Of a stretch of DNA of 51,973 nucleotides, positions 1 through 9,100 are shown in pieces; within the stretch, counting starts at the first letter, position 1, and each line of letters begins with the position of its first letter. The DNA is from Bilifractor porci. GTDB lineage: Bacteria > Bacillota > Clostridia > Lachnospirales > Lachnospiraceae. The notes under the pieces are model-generated. The model was not told where the DNA came from. It searched no databases and was given only the letters and a program-made list of their open reading frames with translations. A program made the translations under genes and the position numbers. The stretch spans positions 1 to 51,973 of the forward strand of contig NZ_VUMV01000011.1 in NCBI RefSeq assembly GCF_009696005.1, written 5' to 3'.

Positions 1-127
1 CATCGCTAACAAGCATTCGCATTTCCGCCGTGTTTCTCACGGCTTCATGCTCATTCTTGTTGTCGTCGCTATTGTCTTTGCCCTACGGTGAGTAAACTCC
101 CCGCGGGCAAATCCATTGCGACTGGAC

Positions 128-787
128 TTATACATTAAAGTAGCGCTCGGAGGCGGATTTGAAATCGCGCCACCGAAAGATCAGGATTCCCAGGAAAAAC
201 AATATTTCCGCGACGATGCTGCAGACCGCAAATACGGGATTGGTATTCCATCCCAGGCAGAGGAACAGGATCTGGACTGCGGAGAGCAGGGTATCCAGCA
301 GAATATACAGTACAAAATCCTGCAGCGCTGCCCGAAGGATCAGTCCTGTCAGGATCGTCCCCGCGATCAGACCGAGGAATATCGCCGGCACGGCCCAGGT
401 GACGGACCAGCGGTGCCACCCGGTAAATTTATCCACGATCAGGCAGACAAAAATTCCGAGATAAAGCTGGACATGAATCGTCTTTAACGCATTGTTTCTG
501 TAATACAAGGTAAAACTGATATCCGCAAAGCCGATCACCGCGCTTATCATGGCCAGCGGAACCCAGGGCAGAGGCCGTCCGGCAAAATATTGCATGACCG
601 GCAGAATAATCAGAACCGCAATCATCAAAAAAAGAGCAGTGCGCAGGATCAGCAGCCTTGTAAATATTCTTTTTTTCAGAATCGGGAACGGACTCTTTTC
701 CGGCGTCCCGGAGAGCGGGCTTCCGCAGAGCGGGCACACCCGTTTGTCGCCCCGGATCTGAACGTGGCATCTCTTGCAAGTCTGCAT
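128..787 (-). CDS. DUF6320-type zinc-ribbon integral membrane protein
   Basis: This 219-residue protein begins with a zinc ribbon (CKRC at residues 4-7 and CPLC at 18-21) and continues with about six hydrophobic segments between residues 45 and 205. That layout matches the Clostridia DUF6320 family, which is usually found beside an acyltransferase of the condensation-domain superfamily, as here. The start lies directly behind the stop of the upstream acyltransferase on the same strand, so the two are probably cotranscribed. No catalytic motif is visible. A membrane partner or anchor role for the neighbouring acyltransferase is inference from context. The family name is recalled from sequence pattern and was not searched. 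Confidence 0.75.
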   Translation of the reverse strand: MQTCKRCHVQIRGDKRVCPLCGSPLSGTPEKSPFPILKKRIFTRLLILRTALFLMIAVLIILPVMQYFAGRPLPWVPLAMISAVIGFADISFTLYYRNNALKTIHVQLYLGIFVCLIVDKFTGWHRWSVTWAVPAIFLGLIAGTILTGLILRAALQDFVLYILLDTLLSAVQILFLCLGWNTNPVFAVCSIVAEILFFLGILIFRWRDFKSASERYFNV

Positions 788-2065
788 TTATTCCGCCTCC
801 CTGTCCCAGTCATTGGTCGCGATTTCCACCCGGACACCGAGCTCCGTCAGTCTCCGGAAAAAACTGCAGGCAGTCGGGTGCCTTTCAAAACAGGAGGTTA
901 TCCCGAATACCATGTGATCATGAAAGGTACTGATGCATACAAAAATAGTCTTGCACGCCATGAAGCTGCAGAATTTTTCCACATACGGATCCAGCTCTTC
1001 CGGGAGAACCACCTTGCCCACATTGGAAACCGAGGTTGTCACCCCGCGGTTCATCATATGAGTGATTCCCATGAGTCCGATTTCCTTCAGCGGAAGAGGT
1101 ATCAGCTTCACCGCATAATTGTGCTCCAGCTCCGCATAGGAATTCATGGTTGCCTGCACCTTTTCGGGCGTCAGTTCCTTCTGAAACGCAGTATCGATAA
1201 CGCTCAGAATGCTTTCGAGATTCCCGTCATACTGCCTGGGGTCATACGCAACATTGATGACTCCGAAGAAATTTCTGGCGGTCTCTGACGGGAAAAACTG
1301 GCGCAGATTGACCGGAACACTGACAACAACCGGCTTCTCGTACTCTGAATGACGCATCTGTTTCAGAATTGCTTCCACCCAGAGAGAGGTAACCAGGACT
1401 CCCACCGTCACATGAAAACGATGCGCAAGCTCCACGACCTGTGCCGCAGAAACCGTTCCCTCAATCAGATGCTCCTGCAGGTTATCGTCCTCTCTCCCGC
1501 GCAGGCGGTATGCCGTTACCGGAAACATCTCCTTGAGAAAATTCCGTTTTTTCGATTTTCCCTTCTCATAAAACTGGCTGAAGGCATCCTGCTGCCTTTC
1601 CTCCACGGAGGAGCTTCCTGCCTTGATTCGGGACGGGTCGATATGATGCTTCCGTATCAGATAACATGACACGATATGTTCAAAGAACATAAACCCGCCG
1701 GTTCCGTCGGAAAGAACATGAAACATTTCCAGGACAATCCTTCTGTCCAGATAGCACAGCCTGTACAGAAGATTCTTTCTCCCGGACCGGTAGAGCGCCT
1801 GCAGCGCCGGCTGGGAATCCTTCTGGACAACAGCCTTCGTCTTCAGCTCGTCCAGGTAATACCAGAATACGCCCTTTCTCATGCAGCAGTTCATATAAGG
1901 GTACTCCCGGAGAGAATCCTCCAGCGCCTCCTGAAGAACGTCAGGATCGACTTCCTCCTTCAGCTCACATACCAGACGAAACACGCGGGTATCTGCGCCA
2001 GTCATTGTGGCCGGAATAATTTTCGCCGCATTATCCAGCCTGTACCACTCTTTTTCCTCTGCCAT
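788..2065 (-). CDS. condensation-domain-like acyltransferase (alcohol acetyltransferase family)
   Basis: The protein has 425 residues when started at the ATG at 2065, which follows an AGAGGG ribosome binding site. A longer open frame upstream would run through the tRNA-Asp gene and is not credible. The HXXXD active-site motif of the condensation/alcohol acetyltransferase superfamily is visible as HVLSDGTGG, roughly residues 135-143. It is followed by the two-lobed pattern expected of the family, including a conserved-looking SNVGKV strand late in the protein. Such enzymes move an acyl group from CoA or a carrier to a hydroxyl. The acceptor here is unknown. The DUF6320 membrane protein downstream abuts this gene, which suggests a membrane-associated lipid or glycolipid acylation pair (inference). 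Confidence 0.75.
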   Translation of the reverse strand: MAEEKEWYRLDNAAKIIPATMTGADTRVFRLVCELKEEVDPDVLQEALEDSLREYPYMNCCMRKGVFWYYLDELKTKAVVQKDSQPALQALYRSGRKNLLYRLCYLDRRIVLEMFHVLSDGTGGFMFFEHIVSCYLIRKHHIDPSRIKAGSSSVEERQQDAFSQFYEKGKSKKRNFLKEMFPVTAYRLRGREDDNLQEHLIEGTVSAAQVVELAHRFHVTVGVLVTSLWVEAILKQMRHSEYEKPVVVSVPVNLRQFFPSETARNFFGVINVAYDPRQYDGNLESILSVIDTAFQKELTPEKVQATMNSYAELEHNYAVKLIPLPLKEIGLMGITHMMNRGVTTSVSNVGKVVLPEELDPYVEKFCSFMACKTIFVCISTFHDHMVFGITSCFERHPTACSFFRRLTELGVRVEIATNDWDREAE

Positions 2066-2138
2066 GAAAATCCCCTCTAAAATACTGATAAAAAAAGACA
2101 CATAAGCGACCATCTGACCACCTATGTGCCTACAAAAG

Positions 2139-2212
2139 CGACCCGGATCGGGATCGAACCGACGACCTCCGCCGTGACAGGGCGGCGCTCTAACCAGCTG
2201 AGCCACCGGGCC
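2139..2212 (-). tRNA. tRNA-Asp (GTC)
   Basis: The minus strand folds as a canonical 74-nt tRNA. The acceptor stem is GGCCCGG with CCGGGTC, the D arm contains GGCTCAGCTGG, the anticodon loop is CTGTCAC (anticodon GTC), and the T arm contains GGTTCGATCC. CCA is not encoded. Its promoter lies just upstream and abuts the left target duplication of the mobile element. Confidence 0.96.
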
Positions 2213-2215
2213 ATT

Positions 2216-2242
2216 AGTCAGCAGATCCCTGACCTGCTGACT
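2216..2242 (-). other. perfect 9-bp inverted repeat in the tRNA-Asp leader
   Basis: AGTCAGCAG and CTGCTGACT are separated by 9 nt and lie between the tRNA promoter and the mature 5' end. In the transcript they form a hairpin just before the tRNA, possibly helping 5' processing. There is no T-run, so a terminator is unlikely. Confidence 0.5.
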
Positions 2243-2247
2243 CGTCA

Positions 2248-2276
2248 AGTATAAAGCATTTTCCCCAAATGCGCAA
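2248..2276 (-). promoter_or_regulatory. sigma-A-type promoter of tRNA-Asp
   Basis: On the minus strand there is TTGCGC (2276-2271), a 17-bp spacer, and TATACT (2253-2248), about 35 nt ahead of the mature tRNA. The -35 hexamer is immediately adjacent to the 8-bp target duplication of the transposon, so the element landed exactly at the upstream edge of this promoter. Confidence 0.7.
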
Positions 2277-2284
2277 GTTTTTTA
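2277..2284. repeat. left 8-bp target-site duplication
   Basis: GTTTTTTA directly precedes the left inverted repeat and is identical to the 8 bp following the right end. It abuts the -35 box of the tRNA-Asp promoter. Confidence 0.9.
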
Positions 2285-2310
2285 GGCTATGTAAAATAAG
2301 TGGTTGAAAA
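2285..2310 (+). repeat. left terminal inverted repeat
   Basis: It begins GGCTATGTAAA and ends TGGTTGAAAA. It differs from the right terminal repeat only at positions 12, 14 and 16 of 26. Its inner 20 bp is also the first copy of the subterminal repeat. Confidence 0.92.
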
Positions 2311-2323
2311 GACCGCAAACAGA

Positions 2324-2340
2324 GGTTTTGTAACAAAACC
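2324..2340. repeat. left 17-bp palindrome GGTTTTGTAACAAAACC
   Basis: This is a perfect dyad around one central base, between the first and second subterminal repeats. The same palindrome occurs between the first two repeats at the right end (13493-13509). It is probably a protein-binding site specific to the element. Confidence 0.75.
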
Positions 2341-2401
2341 ATCAGGAATGCCATTTGGTTGAAAAATAAAATCCGTTCAGAATATTTTGTAAAATATTTG
2401 G

Positions 2402-2429
2402 TTGAAAATTCCTGGCTACATGCTATAAT
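2402..2429 (+). promoter_or_regulatory. predicted promoter of the hsdM-hsdS-hsdR operon
   Basis: TTGAAA (2402-2407), a 16-bp spacer and TATAAT (2424-2429) preceded by TGC form a strong extended -10 promoter. The -35 hexamer is inside the third subterminal repeat. A protein bound to the repeats, such as the transposase, should therefore compete with RNA polymerase (inference). Confidence 0.7.
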
Positions 2430-2446
2430 GTAGTCAGGGATTTTTT
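2411..2446 (+). terminator. inward-facing rho-independent terminator, left end
   Basis: The 11-bp arms are 2411-2421 and 2428-2438 with a 6-nt loop. They are fully paired in plus-strand RNA (one G-U pair), then comes GA and six T. The G-U pair is an A-C mismatch on the other strand, which supports rightward function. It would stop transcription entering the element from the left. The hairpin overlaps the -10 box of the hsdM promoter, so it could also act as an operator. Confidence 0.65.
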
Positions 2447-2509
2447 GTATAATTTTTGGTTGAAAGCCTGACCGTTACGGCAGCCAAAAAATACCGAAGG
2501 AGAACTGAA

Positions 2510-4579
2510 ATGTCTGACGCAACCAACAATAATTCATTCGACTATGTAAATGAGATCTGGAACATTGCTGACTATGTTCGCGATGTTATTAAGCGTTCTG
2601 AATACAATAGGGTTATCCTGCCGTTCACACTGCTCCGCAGACTGGAATGTGCTCTGGAGCCAACAAGAGATGCCGTACTTGACGCATTTGCCCAGCATGA
2701 GGCCGAGTGGGGCCGCGAAAGCGATAACTACTGCCAATCTTCCCGAAAAGCGTTTTACAATATTACAAATTTCCGTCTGAACAATCTTGGGGCGTCCAAT
2801 ACACTCGATGCTCTTACTGAATACATCAACGGTTTCAGTCCAAATGCCCGGGAGATCCTTGTTAAGTTCAAGATGGAAGAAACTTGCAAGACACTTCAGG
2901 AACACGGAATGCTTTACATGGTCTGCCAGAAGTTCAGTGCCTTTGATCTCTCACCGGAAACGGTCTCTGACCGAATGATGTCTGATATCTACGAACATTT
3001 GATCCAGCGATATGGTGAAGAGATCGCGGAGGACGCGGAGGATTTCATGACTCCGAAGGATATTGTCCGCCTGGCAGTGGGCTGTGTGTTCGCTAATGAT
3101 GATGAGTTAATGAACAGCGACAAAGGCATTATCCGCACCTTGTACGACGGCTGCGCCGGAACGGGTGGGTTCATTACTGATGCTCTGGAACAGTTGGACG
3201 AATGGCATGCCGACAAGAAAATGAAAGCTCCCGCCCTTATCGTTCCGTATGGTCAGGAGATTGAAGCTGAGTCATGGGCACTCTGTAAAGCATCTTTGCT
3301 TCTGCGAAATATCGACAATGCTGACTCTGACATTTATGACTCCATCAAAGACTTATCAGCACATATTGCATACGGGGATACTCTTTCTGACGATAAGTAC
3401 CCGTCCTCAACGTTCAACTTTCAGCTAACTAATCCGCCATACGGTAAAAAATTCGAGAAAGAAAAGGAGGATGTTGAGGAAGAAAGCAATCGTCTTGGGT
3501 TTAATGGACGCTTTGGCGCAGGGCTGCCTCCTATCAGTGACGGCTCTATGCTCTTCCTTCAGAATGTCTGCAGCAAGTTCGCACCTGTATCTGAAGGCGG
3601 TGGACGTGCAGGTATCGTACTGTCGGCCTCTCCTCTCTTCACAGGAGACGCTGGGTCCGGATGTTCCAATATCCGCCGTTGGCTCTTTGAAAAAGATTAC
3701 ATCGACTGCATCATCAAGCTCGGGACGCAAGAATTTTTCCGGACCGGCATCAACACGTATCTGTGGGTACTAACGAACAATAAGCCGGAGAACCGCAAAG
3801 GCTATATTCAGCTGATCGACGCTTCAGAGATGAAAGTACCGATGCGGAAAAGCCTCGGAAACAAACGTTACGAGATCTCAGAGGAACAGCGGGACTGGAT
3901 CATCGATACTTACGTCAATGGAAAGGTCAACGAACACAGCGTGATCGTTCCGTATACCGACTTTATGTACCGTAAGGTGACTACACAGCAGCCTCTTCAT
4001 ATGAAGATTGTGCTGACATCAGACAAGATCGACGCATTTCTGAAAAACCTGCCAAAGGGTCTGGCAAAGCTGTCTGATGACAACAAACGAGTTCTGGAGA
4101 GTGAACTGACAGCAGCAATGTCTCAGCATTCCGAGAACGCCTATGGATGGCAGGATAAGTTCGCGAAGGACGCCCGCAAAGCTATGACCTCTCCGAATGT
4201 AACCGCCGGTGTGCTGTCAAAAGCCATCGTTGATGCCTTCGGTGTAAGAGATCCGAAATTCCCGGCAGTAAAAGACAGGAACGGCAATTATATCCCTGAT
4301 CCTGAACTGAAGGATACAGAGAATATTCCATTCCTGCAGTCGTTTGATAACTATATGCAGACGGAAGTCCTGCCGTATGCCCCTGAGACCTGGATAGATG
4401 AGTCTGTACGTGACAGTGGTCCGTTGCAAGATGGCAAGATTGGAGTTGTAGGAACGAACATTTCCTTCAATAACTACTTCTATCATTATGAAGAGCCTCG
4501 TAAGCCGGAAGAAATTGCAAAAGAGATCATCGAGCTGGAAAAAGGGCTTGGATCATTTGAGGAGGAATTTCTTAAATGA
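2510..4579 (+). CDS. hsdM: type I restriction-modification DNA methyltransferase subunit HsdM
   Basis: HsdM is the N6-adenine methyltransferase subunit and assembles with HsdS (M2S) and HsdR. The start chosen is the ATG at 2510, 7 nt behind GAAGGAG. This gives 689 residues. A longer frame from 2456 has no ribosome binding site. Near residue 211 is the SAM-binding motif YDGCAGTGGF, followed by a YGQEIE segment. Near residue 307 is the catalytic NPPY motif (NPPYGKKF). The N-terminal helical HsdM domain (IWNIADYVRD) precedes them. The stop overlaps the hsdS start as ATGA, indicating translational coupling. No frameshift or missing motif is seen, so an active enzyme is expected. Confidence 0.97.
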   Translation: MSDATNNNSFDYVNEIWNIADYVRDVIKRSEYNRVILPFTLLRRLECALEPTRDAVLDAFAQHEAEWGRESDNYCQSSRKAFYNITNFRLNNLGASNTLDALTEYINGFSPNAREILVKFKMEETCKTLQEHGMLYMVCQKFSAFDLSPETVSDRMMSDIYEHLIQRYGEEIAEDAEDFMTPKDIVRLAVGCVFANDDELMNSDKGIIRTLYDGCAGTGGFITDALEQLDEWHADKKMKAPALIVPYGQEIEAESWALCKASLLLRNIDNADSDIYDSIKDLSAHIAYGDTLSDDKYPSSTFNFQLTNPPYGKKFEKEKEDVEEESNRLGFNGRFGAGLPPISDGSMLFLQNVCSKFAPVSEGGGRAGIVLSASPLFTGDAGSGCSNIRRWLFEKDYIDCIIKLGTQEFFRTGINTYLWVLTNNKPENRKGYIQLIDASEMKVPMRKSLGNKRYEISEEQRDWIIDTYVNGKVNEHSVIVPYTDFMYRKVTTQQPLHMKIVLTSDKIDAFLKNLPKGLAKLSDDNKRVLESELTAAMSQHSENAYGWQDKFAKDARKAMTSPNVTAGVLSKAIVDAFGVRDPKFPAVKDRNGNYIPDPELKDTENIPFLQSFDNYMQTEVLPYAPETWIDESVRDSGPLQDGKIGVVGTNISFNNYFYHYEEPRKPEEIAKEIIELEKGLGSFEEEFLK

Positions 4580-5850
4580 CGAGAAAAATGAAAAACAGTC
4601 GTTTAGGATGGGCGGGCATGATCCCCAAAGAGTGGATATGTAACAAAGCGAAATTTCATGTTCGTATAAACAATGGATCTGACCCTAAAGCAGAAGGGGA
4701 TGTGCCAGTGTATGGAAGTGGAAATAAAAGTTTCCGAACATGTGGCGAATATAAACTTGGGCCTGCCGTTCTTTTAGGTAGAAAAGGAAGTATTTCAAAT
4801 CCACGTTACATTGAAGGGAAGTTTTGGAACGTCGATACCGCATTCGATGCATCTGTAATTTCAAACGATTTGCTTCCAAAATATTATTATTACTTGGCTC
4901 AAAATTTCGACTATGCACGATATGTTACACAAACAACTCTGCCAAGCATGACACAAACTGATTATCGCAATATGAAAATACCGGTTCCTCCTGTTGAGGA
5001 ACAACAAAACATCATTGCATTTATTGATAAAATCAGCACTAATATTGATGCTACCATTTCCCTCCATCAGCAGATTATTGAAAAACTGGAAGAATACAGG
5101 AAATCCGTGATTACGCAGGCGGTGACGAAGGGGTTAAATCCAAATGTGGAGATGGCAATGACTGGAAATAACAGATTGCCGATTATTCCTAAAGAATGGA
5201 AATTAATAAGATTGCCACATATTGTCGACACTCGCCATCCTTATGCTTTGGGCGATGGCGACCACGGTATTATAAAAACAGATATGTATAAAAATCATGG
5301 TATTCCTTATATTCGAGTGCAAAATCTGGGATGGGGTACTCCACTAAGTATCGATAATGTCGTTTATATTTCTGAGAACGACAATATGAAAATAGTGAAT
5401 AGCACTTTACAACCAAATGATGTTTTATTCGCAAAAACTGGAGCAACGATTGGTAAGACAGCTATTGTGCCAGAGACAATTCCTATGTCTAATACAACAT
5501 CCCATGTGGGCAAAATTACAGTATCACCAAGATATAATCCAAAATATATTTTCTATGTTTTGAGTTCTGAATATGGCTATCATCAGATGTGGATTTATGC
5601 TTCACAGAAGGCAACTAGACCCGAATTATCTCTGGATGATATTAAAAATTTTGTACTGCCTATTCCTAAAGAGAGGCAAGAACAAAATAATATTGTACAA
5701 TACCTTGATAATGTATGCGAAAAGATTTTAGAAAGTATTGCACAACATAAAGTTATTATTGAAAAACTTCAGGAATACAAACAATCTCTTATTTACAATG
5801 CAGTTACAGGAAAGATCGACTGCAGAACTGAAGGAGGTGAAGTACAATGA
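4576..5850 (+). CDS. hsdS: type I restriction-modification specificity subunit HsdS
   Basis: HsdS recognises the bipartite target DNA. At 424 residues it has the usual two-half design. Each half starts with an IPKEW motif (residues 16-20 and again near 206), continues with a target recognition domain, and ends in a long helix (near residues 150-190 and 380-415) with similar IIEKLxEYxxS segments. It overlaps hsdM by 4 nt, and its own stop overlaps the next start in the same way. Its base composition is clearly more AT-rich than hsdM or hsdR. This is common for specificity genes that exchange target domains by recombination. No second hsdS or inverted copy is present, so phase-variable shuffling is not supported here. 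Confidence 0.96.
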   Translation: MTRKMKNSRLGWAGMIPKEWICNKAKFHVRINNGSDPKAEGDVPVYGSGNKSFRTCGEYKLGPAVLLGRKGSISNPRYIEGKFWNVDTAFDASVISNDLLPKYYYYLAQNFDYARYVTQTTLPSMTQTDYRNMKIPVPPVEEQQNIIAFIDKISTNIDATISLHQQIIEKLEEYRKSVITQAVTKGLNPNVEMAMTGNNRLPIIPKEWKLIRLPHIVDTRHPYALGDGDHGIIKTDMYKNHGIPYIRVQNLGWGTPLSIDNVVYISENDNMKIVNSTLQPNDVLFAKTGATIGKTAIVPETIPMSNTTSHVGKITVSPRYNPKYIFYVLSSEYGYHQMWIYASQKATRPELSLDDIKNFVLPIPKERQEQNNIVQYLDNVCEKILESIAQHKVIIEKLQEYKQSLIYNAVTGKIDCRTEGGEVQ

Positions 5851-6014
5851 GTAAAGGTGGCATATCCGGATACACACACACGCAGGCACAGCTTGATGAT
5901 TATGCGAACCAGAATAACCCGAACAATGATGCTTATCAGGCTAATCTGAACAATCACGCCGACCAGTGCAATCCGAACAATGACGAGTACGCAGGCAACA
6001 AGGACGATAAATAA
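5847..6014 (+). CDS. 55-aa Asn-rich repeat protein between hsdS and hsdR
   Basis: This small gene starts at the ATG that overlaps the hsdS stop (ATGA), behind a strong AAGGAGGTGA site, so translation is well supported. The protein contains two copies of a motif 18 residues apart, ANQNNPNNDAY (20-30) and ADQCNPNNDEY (38-48), after a GYTHTQAQLDDY segment. It is hydrophilic, has no signal or membrane segment, and ends in NKDDK. Proteins with this NPNN repeat recur in type I operons as I remember them, but I know no assigned function. Possible roles are a regulator or assembly partner of the restriction complex (speculative). The in-frame, coupled position between specificity and restriction subunits is the main clue. 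Confidence 0.85.
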   Translation: MSKGGISGYTHTQAQLDDYANQNNPNNDAYQANLNNHADQCNPNNDEYAGNKDDK

Positions 6015-6020
6015 CTTTGT

Positions 6021-6076
6021 GGTTGCCGTCTGAGTAGCGGAGCCGGTATCCCGGCTCCCTTGCTGAAACGGTAACC
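6021..6076 (+). ncRNA. nested stem-loop RNA segment in the hsdR leader
   Basis: The gap between the 55-aa gene and hsdR can fold into two nested helices. The outer one is GGTTGCCGT (6021-6029) with ACGGTAACC (6068-6076), one G-U pair. The inner one is a perfect 8-bp GGAGCCGG with CCGGCTCC (6039-6046, 6051-6058) closed by TATC. The two are separated by 9-nt strands on each side. There is no T-run, so it is not a simple terminator. It ends about 20 nt before the hsdR ribosome binding site, so it may control hsdR translation or processing of the operon mRNA (inference). Confidence 0.5.
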
Positions 6077-6108
6077 GCCGAAAACCATTAGATTATTGGA
6101 GCTAGATC

Positions 6109-9100
6109 ATGAAAGAGACAATTCATCTTGAAGCAAACTTCGAAGATTATATTGCAAGAAAACTGCAGGAACTGGGTAGCACGGACGGCTGGCGTGTCAG
6201 CAAAGACGATACAGGCTTCGACCCGAACACAGCCCTGTATATGTCAGATTTCATCGAATACCTTACTGCTACTGCCCCCGATAAGGTGTCAAAGATGCAG
6301 AAAAACATGGGAGCCAATTGGGAGAATAACCTTCGGCTTGCCCTTGTCAAATCCCTGGAAAACGACGGAACGGTACTGACGCTGCGTGACGGATTTCCGA
6401 TGGCAGGATATCAGACCATCGTCTGTTCCGGTCATTATCCGGATGATCCGCGCCTTCCGAAACAGAAGGAACTGTATGATAAGAACATCCTTCGTGTGAT
6501 GCACCAGGTCCACTATCAGACCGCAGGAAACAAGTCTCTTGACCTTGTATTCTTTATCAACGGCATCCCTGTCGCTACGGCAGAGATCAAGACAGACTTC
6601 ACGCAGAGCGTGCAGGATGCCATTCTGGAGTATCAGAAGGAACGCCGCCCCATCGAGCCGGGAACAAACCGCAGGAATTATTTGCTGATGTACAAGCGCG
6701 GCGCTGTGGTCCACTTCGCCATTTCTGAGAGCGAGATCTACATGTGTACCAATCTGGAACCACAGACTCCGAAGTTTCTTCCGTTTAACAAAGGAAACGA
6801 CGGACATGCAGGAAACCCGCCGATGCAGAAAGATGATACGGATTATCCGACCGGATACTTCTGGAATGAGATCTGCAGGAAAGAACACTGGATCCGCATC
6901 TTCCATAACTTCGTATTTGAGGAAGTTTCCAAAAAAGAAGACCTTTCAGGAAGAATCAGGGAAGTTCGCACACAGATCTTCCCTCGTTTCCACCAGTGGG
7001 ACTGTGTGACAAAGTGCATCGATGATGTGAAGAAGAATGGTCCCGGACAGCGGTATCTCATTGAGCATTCCGCAGGTTCCGGAAAAACTGAGACGATCAC
7101 ATGGATCGCCCACGAGCTGATCCGTCTGATGACAGATAAGGGAGACCGTGAGTTTTCCTCTGTTATTGTAGTAACTGACCGTGTCGGTCTGGATACAAAT
7201 ATCAAAAAGACCATCAAGCAGCTGAAAAAGACTGTCGGCCTTATTGAAATGGTGGGCGGTGACGGTACGAAGAAGACCGATGGGGCAAAGTCTAAGCAGC
7301 TTATGCAGGCAATGCATGAGAAACGCGAGATCATCGTCGTGACCCTTCAGACGTTCCCGTTTGCGATGGACGCGATCGCCAATGACAAGGATCTGATCGG
7401 TTCCAATTTCGCCGTACTGATCGACGAGGCGCACTCTTCCCAGGGAGGGACATTCTCTGCAAAGATGCGCGCAGCACTGAAGTTCGCGGCTGATGCCGAC
7501 AAACAGAAACTCACCAAGGATACCCTTGAAGAGATGACGGATGAAGATGCCATTGACGCGTACTTCCGTCAGATGCAGTCCGGCAGAGAGATGCCTGCCA
7601 ATGTATCCTTCTTCGCCTTTACAGCCACTCCGAAAGCTGAAACAAAGACGATCTTCGGACGTCCTGGTGACCAGATGGATGACAAGACCGGGCTTCCTAT
7701 CCCGGAGAGCTTCCATCTTTATCCGATGCGGCAGGCTATTGAAGAGGGATATATCGTTGACGTACTGCGTGGATATATGCCTTACAAGACCGCTTACAGG
7801 CTCAAGGAAGAGGTCGTGCCGGACACCCTTGTAGATGAACGTGCGGCTGTCAGGACCATCGCCAGATGGCAGTCTCTGCACCCCACCAACGTCATGAGTA
7901 AGGCTGAATTTATCGTGGAGCACTTCATCAAAAATGTGGCAGCTATGCTTGACGGACAGGCAAAGGCAATGGTCGTGACCTCTTCCAGGGCCTCTGTTAT
8001 TCGTTACAAATATGCTATTGAGGCGTATCTGAATACCCATCCGGAATATGACCGCGACAAGATCGAACCACATCTTCAGTTCAAGGTTCCAGGTGAACCG
8101 CTCGTAGCCTTTTCCGGTAAGGTAAAAGGTGAAAAGGCCATCACGAAAGACGATGAGTCTGTCGTAGATGAATTTGACTATCTGAAAGAGAACCCGTTTG
8201 CGCTGATCAAACGGGATTATGACTACACAGAAGACAACATGAATGACCTCGGCTATCAGACAGTCGAGAATGCTTTTGATGAAGCGAAGAACCGTATCCT
8301 TATCGTCGCGAACAAGTTCCAGACGGGCTTCAACCAGCCAAAGCTGTGCGCCATGTACATCGATAAGAAGATCGCCAACGATATCGAGATCGTGCAAACC
8401 TACAGCCGTCTGAACCGCACTTTCCCGGGAAAGGATCACGTATATATCATCGACTTTGTCAACGACCCTGAGACCGTCCTGCGTGCATTTAAGAAGTACG
8501 ACAACGGGGCGACTATGGAGCACGCTCAGAGCCTCGAAGTCATCTACGAGATCAAGAAGAAACTGGATAATGCGGGTATTTATACGGACAGTGAGTTTCA
8601 GGATTATAAGACAGAGCGTGTTAAAGCCGTGGTGTCCATCAGCAAAAATCAGGACAGTTACAGAAAAACTCTTCTCAGCGTTGTATCCGCCCCGGCTGAC
8701 AGATGGAACGACAGCGTAAAGGCACAGCAGGCGGCTTATTCTACATGGAGCAGCGTCAGAAAGAAAGCTGAACAGGATGGGAACGCCGAACTTTTCAAGC
8801 AGGCTGATGTAAAGCTGAAAGATATCGGTGAAGCGCTTGATGAGCTGATGGGCTTCCGCAAAGACCTTCGGAAGTATTGCTCCGCGTATAATTACATCTC
8901 TCAGATCGTTGACCTTGATGATCCGGATCTGGAGGCATTTGAGGGCTTTGCAAAGCTCCTGCGCCATCGTATTGCAGGAACTCCGCTCGGTGACATCGAC
9001 GTAAGCAGCCTTGTCCTTTCTGATTACCGTATCAATGCGCTGGATGTACAGAAAGACGATCCTGAAGGTGCAGCCCTGAAACCGATGCGGGCAGGCGGTA

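Larger units (their letters stand above)
2291..2466 (+). repeat. four left subterminal repeats (consensus GTAAAATNNNTGGTTGAAAA)
   Basis: The core TGGTTGAAAA starts at 2301, 2356, 2399 and 2457 (last base G in the fourth copy). Copies 1, 3 and 4 also carry the GTAAAAT or GTATAAT half. Copy 2 has only the core. Spacings are 55, 43 and 58 bp. The first two match the right end exactly, as expected for ordered transposase-binding sites. Copy 3 supplies the -35 hexamer of the hsdM promoter, and copy 4 lies between that promoter and the hsdM ribosome binding site. Confidence 0.85.

Noticed and set aside
2-91. Plus-strand frame open to the window start, ending in a hydrophobic MLILVVVAIVFALR segment
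   Set aside because: It could be the 3' end of a gene, but only 29 codons are visible and no homology is recognised.
2066-2248. N-terminal extension of the acyltransferase frame
   Set aside because: It runs through tRNA-Asp on the same strand; the ATG at 2065 has a ribosome binding site.
4576-5850. Phase-variable hsdS inversion system
   Set aside because: No second hsdS, inverted copy or recombinase is present in the element.
5847-6108. CRISPR-like or tandem-repeat array
   Set aside because: The repeats are codon-level copies inside the 55-aa gene, without spacers.
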